Assembly (NCBI RefSeq): GCF_016906535.1
Contig: NC_057378.1
Span: 2,204,459 to 2,268,458, forward strand
Origin: Rhizoctonia solani
Taxonomy: Eukaryota; Basidiomycota; Agaricomycetes; Cantharellales; Ceratobasidiaceae
DNA: 64,000 nt
Reading direction: 5' to 3'
This document shows positions 1-11,914 of the stretch, one piece after another. Numbering within the stretch: the first letter of the stretch is position 1; each line of letters opens with the position of its first letter. The notes below the pieces were generated by a model. It was not told where the DNA came from. It did not search any database and saw only the letters and a list, made by a program, of their open reading frames with translations. A program made the position numbers and the translations under genes.

Positions 1-193
1 TCTCGTCTCATTTTTTCTCCTTAAATCAGTATGGCGTGGAGAACAGACAGTACATATGTTATCCAAACAAGGCGCAGTGCTTCGTGATCAGCAAGTCGAT
101 TGGTATTTATATACCAAGATCAAAGTAAATTTGTTATTTCACAATATTTTCATCTACAACTAGTTGGTTTTACCATCCAGCAGTCTTTACCAC

Positions 194-3100
194 TTAGCCA
201 AATACATCCGTGAAATAGATTTGTCCGATAAACTTCTTAATCTCCTCCGGTGGTGGCGGCGTCTTGCCCTTCTTCTCGTGACCTTTGCGTACAATCTCCT
301 TTCCAACTGCCTCGAGTCCCTTGCTCGCAGCCACGTTCCCGCATGTGAGGTACTGAAACACGAAAATCAGAGATACGTCGTCGTGATGGGGTCAGATTTA
401 ACGTACTCTAGCACCGTTGTCATAAACCTCTATGAGAAGGTCCGCATCCTTCTGCGCACGACTGAAAAACAACTTCACTCAGTTCTTGTTACCAAAAGTG
501 CACATGAGTCGGACATACTCTTGAATATACTTGCATCCAGATGACTGAACTTTGGCCGCTTCATCTGGAGGTCTCGAAAAGGCAGGCCGCACATCCAAAA
601 GTCTCTCTCCTTTCCAGTTCTTCTGGTCCATCCAATCTTTCAAGTCGCTATCGGCGTAAAGGAAGTCCTTCTTCGGATCGCGGCAGCCAAAGAACAGAAT
701 CATCTTGCCGACCTTTTCTCCCTGTCTTGCCCTCACCCAGCGATCTTGGATCATGGAACGGAATGGGGCAATGCCGGTTCCGGTCGCGAACATCACGACA
801 GGTTTCTCTGCTTCATTTGCTGGAACCGGGTTCCCATCCTTGTCAGGTCGTTCAGGGAGACCAAAGTGCGCATGAGAAGATACTCTCCATGTGAAGCGTA
901 TGACGTCTCCGGGAGATTGTCGAGCAAGGTAGCCGCTGGAAACACCCTTGGTGTGCTCTTGATAGCTCAAAGTAAGGGTGTTGGGCTTCCAGAGTGGCGA
1001 AGAAGATATGGAATACTTAATACCTATAAGTAAGTTTGTGCATACGGCAAACGCATTGTACCCACCTCTCGTGTCCGCATATAAGGAAGCATAATAAAGA
1101 ATTTGTTAAATGGAAGCTCAATGTCCCGATACTTCTCAAGATAATCAAGTATGCTTAGGTGATTCTTGATAGTGTTTGCAAGGGAGGTGTTGATCTCGGA
1201 TTGTAACTCTCGTTTTGTGTCTTCGTTTCGCGTGTGCTTCATCAAGATCCGAAGGTGTGACTTCTGAGCTGGCTTTCCAAGTTCAACAAAGTTGATCAAA
1301 AGTTCGAACACTTTGACTCGTTCACCAGCAGGCAGGGTCTCGAACACGGAGGAAGATAATTTTTCGACACGGAATTCTTGCTCCAAAGGCATTCTGAAAT
1401 GCCTAAAGACTCGATGAACATCCTCAATGGGGTTTGTCGGTAGACTGTGAATCATTGCTGAATGGTCAGATTACTGAGAAGCTGTAGGCAAACGAGCTTA
1501 CACCGATATAACATCGCCTGGCTGATACTTGCAAGCCTCTTTCACCCTCATCCTTAGTTCTGTATAAAGATTTAGAGAAATTCTGACTTGGATAAAGACC
1601 GTATACCTATATGACGAGCTGGTAAAGTGCCATCCGGATTCGAAATCGTCCTATTTTCAACCACGACGGCCGAAATCGTGTCCTTTTGTCTCAAGATTCG
1701 ATGCCGTGCATCTGCATTTCCTATTTGTCTTATCTCGTACACCTCACGATAGAGAGATTCATCATAGGTAACATCGTATTGCTAAAGAAAGGCATTTCAG
1801 CTAATCAAGACCGACACTAAACAGATTGACAAACCCCTAACCTTTGAGAGTACATTCCAGAGCTTGGCTGCCCAATCGTCAAATGCATCGGCGGTAAATG
1901 GCCTACCAGCATCAAACTCTCCTCTATTAGTCAATTTTTCAGCCCCACCGCGAGTTAGCATATCGTCGAATTCGATTGGGACCTTTTGGTAAGTGTCTGA
2001 CCACCCACTTCGGCCACAACCGAATACCGCGTATTTCACGCCTTCCAGTTCGGTCGACTTTTCGGCAACTAATTTTGACAAGTATGCATGAAAGTCTTTT
2101 GCATTTTCGGTCGGATAACCTATCGCCCATGTCAACTGATTTTCAATCCTTTGCCTATTTCCGATGAATCGGGCATACCTGCGTAAGTAGCCGCAATTAT
2201 GATCACCGGTCCGTCTTTTGGAAGCGCGTCTTTCTTGGCGTATCTATTCAACTCGGCCATTATGGGTTTGTATCCTGGGGCCATCGCATTAATATTCTGG
2301 GCTCATCGCTATGAAAAAATCCTACCATTGGCGGGGGCCCATCGGAGCAAAGTCTCTGCATAGTTCTCACATGTTCCATCTCGGCCGCCCCAGAGAATGT
2401 ACATAGGAGTTTCTTTCTTTTCAGGCGTATGTGGGGTTGGTGTTTGGGTCACCTGTGACACAGGTGGCTCTTCAGTAACCCCGGCGCTTGATTGCGATTG
2501 GCCACGAAGCGATGCATGGAGTAAAAGATTGCCGGGTACAGGCCCGATTTGTTGTTCCCAGTTCAAATGATAATCGGCGTCAACCAATTTAAAGTCGAAA
2601 CGTTGAAACAACGATACAATAGCCAGTTTGGCTAGCATCGTAATGAACGGATTTCCGAAGTAGGTATCTTTGCTTTTTTCCAGCGACTTGAGTCTCTTGT
2701 CGTCCTCGAATTTAATGCCCTCCATTCGCTCGGGTTTAAACTCGTTTGCCTAACCAGATTTAATGATAAGTAATAATCAGCCTAAAACATGCAAGGACCT
2801 ACATCTTCCCCCCAGGCAATAGGGTCCGTATCTTTCAGAATCGATTCAACATCAATGAAGATTTTCGATCCCTTGGGTATAGTGTTGTCGTTGAAGGCCT
2901 TATCTTCCGAAGCGAAAAAGGCAAGTTTCGGAACAGGAGGGTGTAGCCTTAAAGTCTCTTCCAGGACAGCTAAATGAAACAAAATGAATTGATGGCCAAA
3001 ATCATAACAAGTATGCGTAGGCTGACCAGTGAGATAAGGCATTCGGCTCAGGTGATCAGGTTTACAGTCACCCCCCTGCAGCACTTCATCAATTTCTTCC

Positions 3101-4259
3101 TGGAGCTTTTTACGAGCCGGTTCGTTTTTGAGTAGCTCATATATCGCAAAGGACAAGACACCTTGAGAAAAGGGAGATTATATAAACACGGACACATGGC
3201 CACAACTATGTACTTACTTGAGATTAGACCTATCGTAGCGACAGACAACATCGCGAGATACCTCGACACAGCATCCTTCAAAGTGGACGTCATTGGGATT
3301 GAGACCTGAAGAATCGATTTGCAAGCGTACCAGATTCTCGTCTCGTTTTTTCTCGTCCACCTGCATGATATCACTCAAGACATCGTACTTGTTAGGACTA
3401 ATTACTCTTTTCCGGATCGCTACGGAAATTTCGAGTTTTAGCCACACATTTTGCGTTAAAGCTACAGTAAATACTCTACCTTCCTTCAACCTGTCCAGAA
3501 CTAGGTTTGCGAGTCCGTCGACTTCTTTTGTATCTATGGTACTATCACCCTGAACTGGGGGTTTATCCGACCTGCTTTGCCCTGAGTTTGGGTCTGGGAT
3601 TGCCCAATCGGCTGGCTTGGCCTCTGAAAGCCTTTCCGCCAATTCATACAGGTATCCCACGAATGGAACAAGTTCGGACTTGTAGAATGAGTTGAAGCGC
3701 ATGTTCAAGACTGAAAGTCCCATAGAGTCCAGGGCAAGAAGAAAAAAGTCTTGTACTAGGCTTATTTTATTATCCGGGCCGAATCTATAATTCATCTCAG
3801 TAAACTAAAGTTCTTGTGAGGAAGGTACAATAAAAATCACCTTTCCCACTTGAGAACGAGCTGTTGCGTAATATCATCCATTCCACTAAATCCCCACTTC
3901 TGAAGCGGACTTTCCACAAACTTTTGAGAAAAGCTCTTGCGAACATTATTCCAGGTATCTGGTTCCACGTAATCACTGGGCTTTGGGGTAAAATAAGCGT
4001 GGATAATGCCCAAAGAACCGGTAAGTCCTTGAACGTATTTCGAGTCAGGTTGGGTATAATCCTCCAGGATCTGGTTTGCTAATTCGTACGCGTTGATTTC
4101 ATATATTTTGGAAGGTTCACTTCCATCTAAGGATACACATGTGTGAGTCAAGTAAATGGGTGACACAAGTAATACCCACATACCGAGGGACTGAGACTCC
4201 AGGGTATGAATACCCCGATCATTGGAACGCTTATCCATCCAGTTAGTGATATGTGGCAA
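194..4259 (-). CDS. CYP505-type P450/NADPH-P450 reductase fusion with an eroded heme domain
   Basis: The CYP505 (P450BM3/P450foxy) family fuses a fatty-acid hydroxylase to a diflavin reductase. About a dozen exons are visible on the minus strand. The heme half keeps the K-helix ETLR (in LEETLRLHPPVPK) and FKPERMEG. Where the family has the heme loop with its ligand cysteine (FGxGxRxCxG), this protein reads KSLEKSKDTYFGNPF, which aligns without gaps and puts Tyr at the Cys position. The I-helix AGxET is also not recognisable; around 3230-3300 it reads like LSVATIGLIS and the frame there is uncertain. The reductase half has a flavodoxin part (FGCGRSGWSDTYQK), an FAD part (EYSISSSPLW, after splicing at about 1024-1065), NADPH motifs (GTGIAPFRS, FFGCRDPKKDFLYADSDL) and the usual ending FTDVFG, with the stop at 194-196. 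The proline-rich N-terminus is not found, so the start at 4259 is a guess and the protein may be N-truncated. The family call is firm; P450 activity is doubtful. Confidence 0.85.
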
Positions 4260-7200
4260 AATGTCGATCTCAACAGTCGAGGGGCACGAGTGGTCAAGCT
4301 AGTGTTATTCGCGCTTTATATCAGTGCAAAAACCCAGAGCTGTGTCGAGCTTGCGTCCAAATACCAACGCAATCTAGAATCATCGCGAGCCGGAGGCCGA
4401 ATGATGATCTTGAATTTGAGGGTGCAGGTCAATTGGATCATCCTCAATGAACACGCTGCATAAAGATGCCGAATAGTAGAGCTCCGAAATATTCACCTCG
4501 AGGAAACCCGTCAGATTGAGGTGATGTTCTCCCCTATGTGCCATGGGCTCTGGGTTGACGGAGCGGTCAAGCCAACTTTAGCCAGGCTCCATCGTGAATT
4601 TGCAATGAGAATGAGATAACCTCGCACCTAAGCAAGCGCCCGTTCCTCAAGCATGTGACACCGGGCCCGCAAGGCATCATTTCTATGTTATCTACCGTAA
4701 TGGACGTATCTCCTCCATGCGCTTATTCGGCTGCTTTCATTTTTTGGGGGATGGCGTGGATCGATGCGCAAAAACACGCGTAAAGGTATGAGAATACCGG
4801 CACAGCGTTACTAACTCGGGTTAGCAATCGGGGTCGTGATTCTTTACAAGTCACGTTTTCAGTACTCTGCAGCCTTCGGGAGAAATACGGAGTTGTTCGG
4901 AGATTCATTAATATTAGCATTGGGCTCGACGTGATATCAGTTTTAATTTGCTTCGGCACTTCACCTGAATCATACATGCGTCACACTTCTCATGGTTCCC
5001 GCTCTTGTATTCTCTTCACATGATGAACCCTATACCACATACCGCGTGTTGTCTTGTGGAGCATCCTAAAGCTGTAAATTAGTATGGATCAACGTTGTTG
5101 GGTTTGCGCAAGTTTACGTCGTCCCCGGCACCAATCACTCAATAACACACTGAAGGTCCTTAAGAAAAAGCGCGAAATATATAAAATTCAGATTGAGTCC
5201 ACTTACACGCAAAAGAGTGACAGATTACTTGTACCTTCCGACTAAATTAGCTCGACCAAGTCAATATATCCATAGCCAACAGTGCTGCCTATTTGCGTGG
5301 CCGCGTCGGGGGGACATCCTGATTTAAATGCTGTACTTTTGGTATTTATACTCGGGCTCTGACCGCCCTCATCGCTGAGCGGGAATACGGTGTCAATTTT
5401 GAGTCATTTAATGATTTATGCGGACAATCTATTGAGAACTGACCTTATGATGCAGTGTTAGTCACTGATATCCGGCGCGAAGCGATGCTGAGCCTGTGGC
5501 ATGACACGGGCATGGCTGGTGAATCGGAAGATCCTCCATGTCGACTAATCCGAAATCCTAAAAGTGGAAGCGAGAATAATTCCGGTTGACTGGACGAAAA
5601 GAACTATACGCGCGCAGATGGGCCAGCCGCAATCAACTTGAAGGTTAAGTCACCCGCAGCACATCGCGATCACGTGTATTTATAAGCGCCGTAGCAGTCT
5701 TTGGCTGACTTGTGATACTAATCTATTACAGAAAGTCAGGTGTGACTTTGTGATCAAAAGGCGAGCTCTGCTTGCCTTAAATTGAGAGGGAGTCTACCGT
5801 CGCTGCATGTCGAATACAATCCTCCTGCCTCCTGCACTTGGAGTTCGGAGGTTCTCCCATCATTTATCAGTGTCTCTCAGCGGGGACTTATGTACTCCCG
5901 TGAAACGAGTGCTGGTACACGGATTTATAGGATATATGCGTAAATTAAAGCAGAAATAGAGCCAAAACAAAGCGCCCACGTTCAGTGCAAAAACGTCTCA
6001 CAGGCTTGAATCGACAGGCGTGCTTAATCTGCCAGAAATACAAGTATTGCATAAACAAACAAACAGGTTATGCGGAAGGGGAAGCCGTATAGTTTTGACT
6101 CGAATAGTTGATATCCTAAGCATTCAATTCATTGTTGTTGTTTAATTTACTTCATTTGGTCATTTTAACAGCAGCTCAGTTGTTCAGAGATTTCCAGTCG
6201 AGTGGAAATGAGCTAAATTATATAATGATCCGAACTTCCAACAAGGCCAGTTTTTCTGATCACATACATCATCTCATACTGAAATCAATCAGGGATTTAA
6301 AGGTGGCCAGAAATGTGGAACTGTCAACGACTGAGATGCTTCTCGAGTCAAGAATAAGCCCACTTATAAGCTTTGCTAAGATGTTACTGTGTCGGCCATC
6401 CACTTCTCTTTACATACACTACGGATCATTGTGTGGAAATGACCCATCAAACAGCTTTACTTTCACTATATCGAATCCTTTCTATGAGTGCTTATGTGGG
6501 GTATCTTGACTTTCAAGGGAAAGTAGCCAAGCCAATCACACTTGTTCTCAGTTGGAGAATCGGGGATCTTTCTCACAGTGAGATAGTGAGATCTCCAATT
6601 TTTAACAGCTCATAATGGCATACGCCGCAGGAGGACTGGAAAGGTACCTTAGGACCCCCGAATTGAAGACATATAATTGAGAGCTATTATTAATAAGCTG
6701 TTCACGTTGTGTCTTTGCGCGTATTAAAGTGTAATCACAATAGGAATAGTGAAAGTAATGCGTATTCATAAAATTTTGAGCTTATATTATCCAAGGGAAT
6801 GGAACTACGCGGATCGTGTACCAGACCAATAAGTCAATTGAAGTGTAGAGAAGAGCCAATCTTACCCAATGAAACTCCAGCCAAATACTTCCTCCATCTT
6901 ATTTAACCTATGATTTGGTCGCTGTGAATGCCGTGTGGGCTCTGTACGCGGTACAAGAGGGGTGTTGACCGGATCGCCCAAGACTGCGACCGTCCGGATC
7001 GGAGGCTTGGGGTGGGAGAGAACCGTACAAGGCTGAGTATGTTAGGGATGGGGTATGCAATCAGATGGGTTAACAGATAAATAAAATAAAATAAATGAAA
7101 TATGCGATAGAGATAAAGTGATGACGGGTGGGCGATGAAAAACGCGAGGTCAGACTGAGTCCTCACGTTCGGTACACCATTCCGGGATCGCGGTGCGGGA

Positions 7201-7396
7201 TGGTGTCCGGTCGACTCACGTGACCGCGACTTCGGCCCTCGGCCAAGTATCACATGTGATCCCTCAGCGCGCTGCGGCTCACATGTCCGCCATCATCAGT
7301 AATGCCTTTGACTGGTGTTAACGTTCGATTCATAAACTCGTACAAATAATTTGTCTGTAGTCTATATTTCCAATTTAATATATCCAGAACTTTGGG
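4260..7396. other. Intergenic stretch, no gene recognised
   Basis: About 3.1 kb upstream of the P450 fusion and downstream of the calpain. ORFs of up to 125 codons on both strands show no recognisable motif, signal peptide or exon series. The region is rich in A and T in places, with a short A/T run near 7075-7100. The part next to 4260 could hold the missing first exon of the P450 fusion, but no proline-rich P450 N-terminus was found there. Confidence 0.6.
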
Positions 7397-10300
7397 TTAA
7401 ACTGGGCGCTCTTGATTGTCCTTCCTCTTCCATGTAATAATATTCCCATGCCTCAGTTGCCCACCAATAGTGACCACTGAATCACCCTTGGTGTAAATAC
7501 GTAAGCCCAAGGTAACTGAGTTGTCCTCCCCTTCTTTTAACTAGACAATGGCTCACTTAACGTCCCTTGAATATGCAATGAAAATAACAACTCACTTGAT
7601 CTTTGAGCTTCTTTGAGTCTTCTTCAGTCTGAATGTGCAGTAGCTTGTGTGTTTTGTCGTGCAAATTGGGCTTGGACTTCATGCATTTCTCGCATATATT
7701 ATAGTTTAGACAAGCGGAGCTGTAAGCAGTTAGGTCACGAGAAGCGAAACACGGTTAGAAAGGATCGCGTACTCTAAGCATCGGTACCATGGGCCTTCAA
7801 TAGGAGACGTCTTTATTTATTATTGTGCTCAGCAGATTGCTTAGATAGGCGTTTGACAATATAAATACCTTGCACACTTTACACATGAACCCCTCATGGA
7901 CTACCTTTGCTGATTTTTCTATGAGTGAACAGTTAGTAACGCATGATATGACTAAATGGATCAATTATATACCTAGTTCAACGGTCGTAACTATAACCGG
8001 CTTCTCATTCTTCTCCTCTTTCGCGTCCTTCTTTTCGTTTTCTCCATTCGCAGCGGGATGAGTGACAGCATTTGTTGATTCGCTCGCGGTCCCTGCTGGT
8101 TGATCCTCGGACTTTTCCGCAGGTTCAGGCTTCTTTTCATCTGTATGCTTGACCTCCCGTTCGCTAGATTTGCCCTCGCTGGTGGTTCCAGAAGGCTCAA
8201 GTTTACCCGCCTCCAATATGGAGGCCTCATTCGTTGACAAGGCAGGGTTACTCTCACTCGCAGTCGTCGGCTGTGGTACTTCGACAGCGATTTGTTTTTC
8301 TTCCAACGAGGTGAGGTCTTCTCCACCAAAAAGCTCTTCTGGTGCCGGAAGATATTCGTTGTACGCCCTGAGAATGGATGGGTGTTGATTAAATGCGTAT
8401 GAGCTATTTCCGGGAAGCCACTCACTCGGGATCAAAGTCTTAATTCATCACTGAATTTAGCTAGGGGAACGCTCCAGTAACCAGTGAAAACTTACTAATC
8501 GCGATCGACTTTGAGATTGCGGCCTGAGTCCAGACCTTGCTCAGCTTACGAGAATCCCACTCCTCGACCGAATCCTGGTAGTACGTCTGTTCCATTGTCA
8601 ATTGAAATTTGTTAACGACCCATAAATATTGAAAAAGTACCTTTTTACGAATGTGTTTTCGATCCAGACGGACATGTAAGACGTAATCGCCCGCCTCCAA
8701 GTTATCAAGCTCGACGCTCGCGACCCTCTGCCAAAACCAGTTATGATATGATCGAGCGTAATGCTCCTCGCTCGGGGCACCTAGGGTGGGTTCGATTAAC
8801 TTTCAAATGATAGCATAAATAGAGATCACAAACCCTTTTTGTACACGACAAAGTCCAAAGACCAATCGTTATAGCCCGAAAGATCTTGAAAGCACCTTGT
8901 ATTGAGCCGGGAGAGTATAATAGAGGCCTGCGAGTCTTTTGTCACCGAGAACGTGACTATTGTGCAGACTCGGTATCACTCAACTCCTAAAAAACAATAA
9001 TAAAAGGACTCACAGCTCACATCACCGAAGCTCCAGGCACACGGGTACGACCTCGAGGTAACGTTTAACCACATGGAGCTCAGTTTCCAGCCTGCATCAA
9101 ATACTCTGCTTCGTTCAACAGTTGTCCACGTCTTGAGGAAATCCTTGTACTCCATGAGGAATTCGCCGTCGTCGCCAAACTTGTGATGCAACTCGGGTAA
9201 TAGGGTCAGCCATTGACCAGTCCATTCCTTGGATCCGTCGGACCATGGACCCTTCCACTCGGATTTCCCCCATGGATTCCGAATTCGTACGAATCGCTTA
9301 CCTATGAACAGAGTCAGTAATATTGTATACGTGATAGAGGCAGGACTCACCACTGACTTCCAGAGCCTCCAAGACAGAGTATGCATGTGAAGTGTATAGG
9401 CCTGAGATGAAGATAAGCGCAGTTAAACAGAAAACATTGGAATTCATGCGTACCGGTAATCTCTTTGGCTGCTGACCCATCAATAGCACACCCGAATAAC
9501 CGGTCCTTTTCGACATTCAGCAGCTCTTGCCAAAACTTGTTCACATCGAGAATGTCTTTGATGGGAGTGAGAGTCGAAATACCACTACATGGGATGTAAG
9601 ACATATTTAGCATGATGAGAAAGAAAGTATCGCACCCCGTCAAGGCTTCTATGGCTTCTGCATCGAACCCACCAACGATAGCCTGGTAATCGCCATTCAA
9701 TTTGGCATAAGCCTTCTCCAAAAGCGGACTATGAACATGAGTCAATGTCCAAGAATGTTATTGTTCATAATGCCACTCACAGCCAGGTCTCATTTTCAGT
9801 CTTGCTTCTTGAAAAGTAAAGGGTTTTGCCCCCAATTCGTGCGCGAGCGTCAAATCGCTCCCTGTCGCCGTGATAAAGATCTTTTTGGTCTTCCCAAAGT
9901 TCTTCGTACTTCGGGATTCGGGTGTATAGGAGATCGTCAATGACTACATCTATCCACCCTGAATCCCGATAGAACACAAAACCGTATACCCCCACCTCTT
10001 CGTCCCTCTGAAAGATCATCTCAAGTAGGATCCGAGAATGAATTCAAATGACTTACATGTACGCATATTCGATTGATTAGACCTTCCATTGTGGTGACAG
10101 TCGACACCGCACTCAAGAACCAACAGTCACCGAGTGATCCTTGAGCAATGTCAGACGAGCTTGCACCATCAATGAAGAACTGAGGCTGAAAATGACAAGT
10201 GAATAATTTTACTTGTTGAAGGAATCAAAATTATTTACCTCCTCGAATATTTGGGTGACTCGAAGGACATCGGCGGGCGAAGGCAAACTGTCCTTATCAG

Positions 10301-10629
10301 GAACTAGCCCATAGAGGCACCTATCTTGATCCCCTTCTAGATCAAATTCAATATCGCGGAAACGACAGTTACGAGCACTAGGCCATTTGTTGCATATTAA
10401 GTAGGATTTAGGGTATGTTTATCAGAGAAACTTACCGGCAATCCTTTATAATCGCTTCGACTTTTCTCTTACACCGATCTGTAGCAATCTTGAGTTCTTC
10501 GGTGCAAAGTAGACCTGCTCGTTCTTTCTCTTGTTCGAAATTGACTTTGCTATGCGTCTTCGGCTCGGGTATCTCAGCTTCCACTTCAGGCTTGATGATC
10601 CTATCGATGTACGATAGTATATTAGGCAT
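7397..10629 (-). CDS. Calpain-family cysteine protease with C-terminal ZZ zinc finger
   Basis: Calpains (peptidase C2) are intracellular papain-fold proteases. The multi-exon minus-strand gene starts MPNILSYIDRII at 10629. The whole triad is visible: Cys in GSLGDCWFLSAVS (about 10110-10150), His in SHAYSVLEAL (about 9380), Asn in RIRNPWGKSEWKG (about 9270). Calpain-C2-like beta segments follow (8460-8960), then a low-complexity Glu/Lys/Ser/Pro-rich linker (7965-8390). A ZZ-type zinc finger is pieced from small exons: CKVCK (about 7865-7885), IEGPWYRC (about 7780-7800) and CLNYNICEKC (about 7690-7730). The last exon ends ITWKRKDNQERPV with a stop at 7397-7399. Fungal calpains with a ZZ finger are known; the finger probably directs protein binding. 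No penta-EF-hand domain is seen, so calcium regulation as in classical vertebrate calpains is not indicated. Some exon borders are approximate. Confidence 0.88.
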
Positions 10630-11700
10630 TTCTTTGGCTCGGTACGCGAATAAGAATGGAGGATGTCGCGGGAATCACTAGGCTAAGGTAGCCTCATGTT
10701 TTGTAGCTTGCCAGCATAGCAAGCCACCGAATCGGGGTACTGTGAAGCGCCCTCTTGATGAATTACTCCATACCTAAACGGGATACCAACGAGGTTGTCC
10801 TCGGTCGGATGCATCTCCCCGACCGGCATTTGGCTGTCCGATCAGTTCCCATCAGGACTGAGCTGCCAAAAAAGGGGTGTAAAGGAACATCGGCATCTGT
10901 CCTTGACTATGGCTCATAGTTCATCGATGGCACCTACCTCGTGGAAAGTGGTTTCATACAGTGTGGCCCTACATGCGGGCGGCTGCCCCCCGCCCCCCTT
11001 GAATGAGTTCGCGCAAAATCCGTCTCGACGTTTCGTACCTTAGCACACGCCTCTGATATCGCGGTATGTGGTAATCAACCATCCCGACTACAACAGGTTA
11101 AGCATGCTTCCAAGTAGTGCATCGGGACAGTGGGAGGGACTTAAGAAAATAAAGGTCCCATGCGAGTGTGATCGACCCACAAAGGCCGAGTAGTCACGTG
11201 GTCGCGCCACTCCAGTCCCCGCGTTCCTGCGCCCAAGTACCGGCTCATGCATCTCCGCAAGCTCCGAATCACGGCCTCATTTTGGTAAATATTAGCTGCG
11301 CAGGATTGTTCTTCTGGCCTTATCTCAGCATCGTCCTGGTCTTCGAATCCTCTAGGTTTCGCTTTATAACTTGATGTGCCGGCTTCGGACTCAAATGATC
11401 GCTCCTTTATAAGCTCGTGTCACATTCTTAGGTTGTGGAGATCTTTTACTGCGTTAAACTCGACTATCCGAAAATTTGGCTCGAGATTTTGTACAGCTTG
11501 AATACATGGTATATTGTGAGCATTGATATTGCGGCCCAATATTGTCAATATTACCTATCTTCCGAAGGCATTCAACAATCGGGCTTTATAACTTCTCACT
11601 TTTGCGCACTGGAAGCTGAAAGATTAAAATCACTTCGTATCAAGATATTTAATAAGGCAAACATATGCAACTCCTGTACGTAATTAAACAGGATATGCCG
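10630..11700. other. Intergenic stretch, no gene recognised
   Basis: About 1.1 kb between the calpain start and the left end of the CACTA-like transposon. It should hold the calpain promoter. ORFs of 68-88 codons show no motifs. A C-rich run lies near 10985-11000. Confidence 0.55.
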
Positions 11701-11703
11701 AAA

Positions 11704-11715
11704 CACTGTGAAAAG
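11704..11715 (+). repeat. Left terminal inverted repeat of CACTA copy 1
   Basis: CACTGTGAAAAG, a perfect inverted match to 18937-18948. It is preceded by AAA, which is repeated after the right end. Confidence 0.93.
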
Positions 11716-11914
11716 TAACCTATTTAAACATAGGGGGGGGTGCCCCTTAAAACCCGTCAGATTGCAATTTACTTACTTAAAATCAGCACTTAAAATTCTG
11801 AGCTGGTACCAAGGGGTACTTAAAACTCCAGGGGGAGGGGGTGCTTGGTTTAAGAGGGTATTCTACTCGGGACTCGTTGATAAATTACATGATAAATTTA
11901 AGTACATACAGCAG

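Noticed and set aside
7040..7140. A/T-rich microsatellite-like run as a centromere or replication origin signal
   Set aside because: Too short and not distinctive; fungal origins cannot be called from base composition alone.
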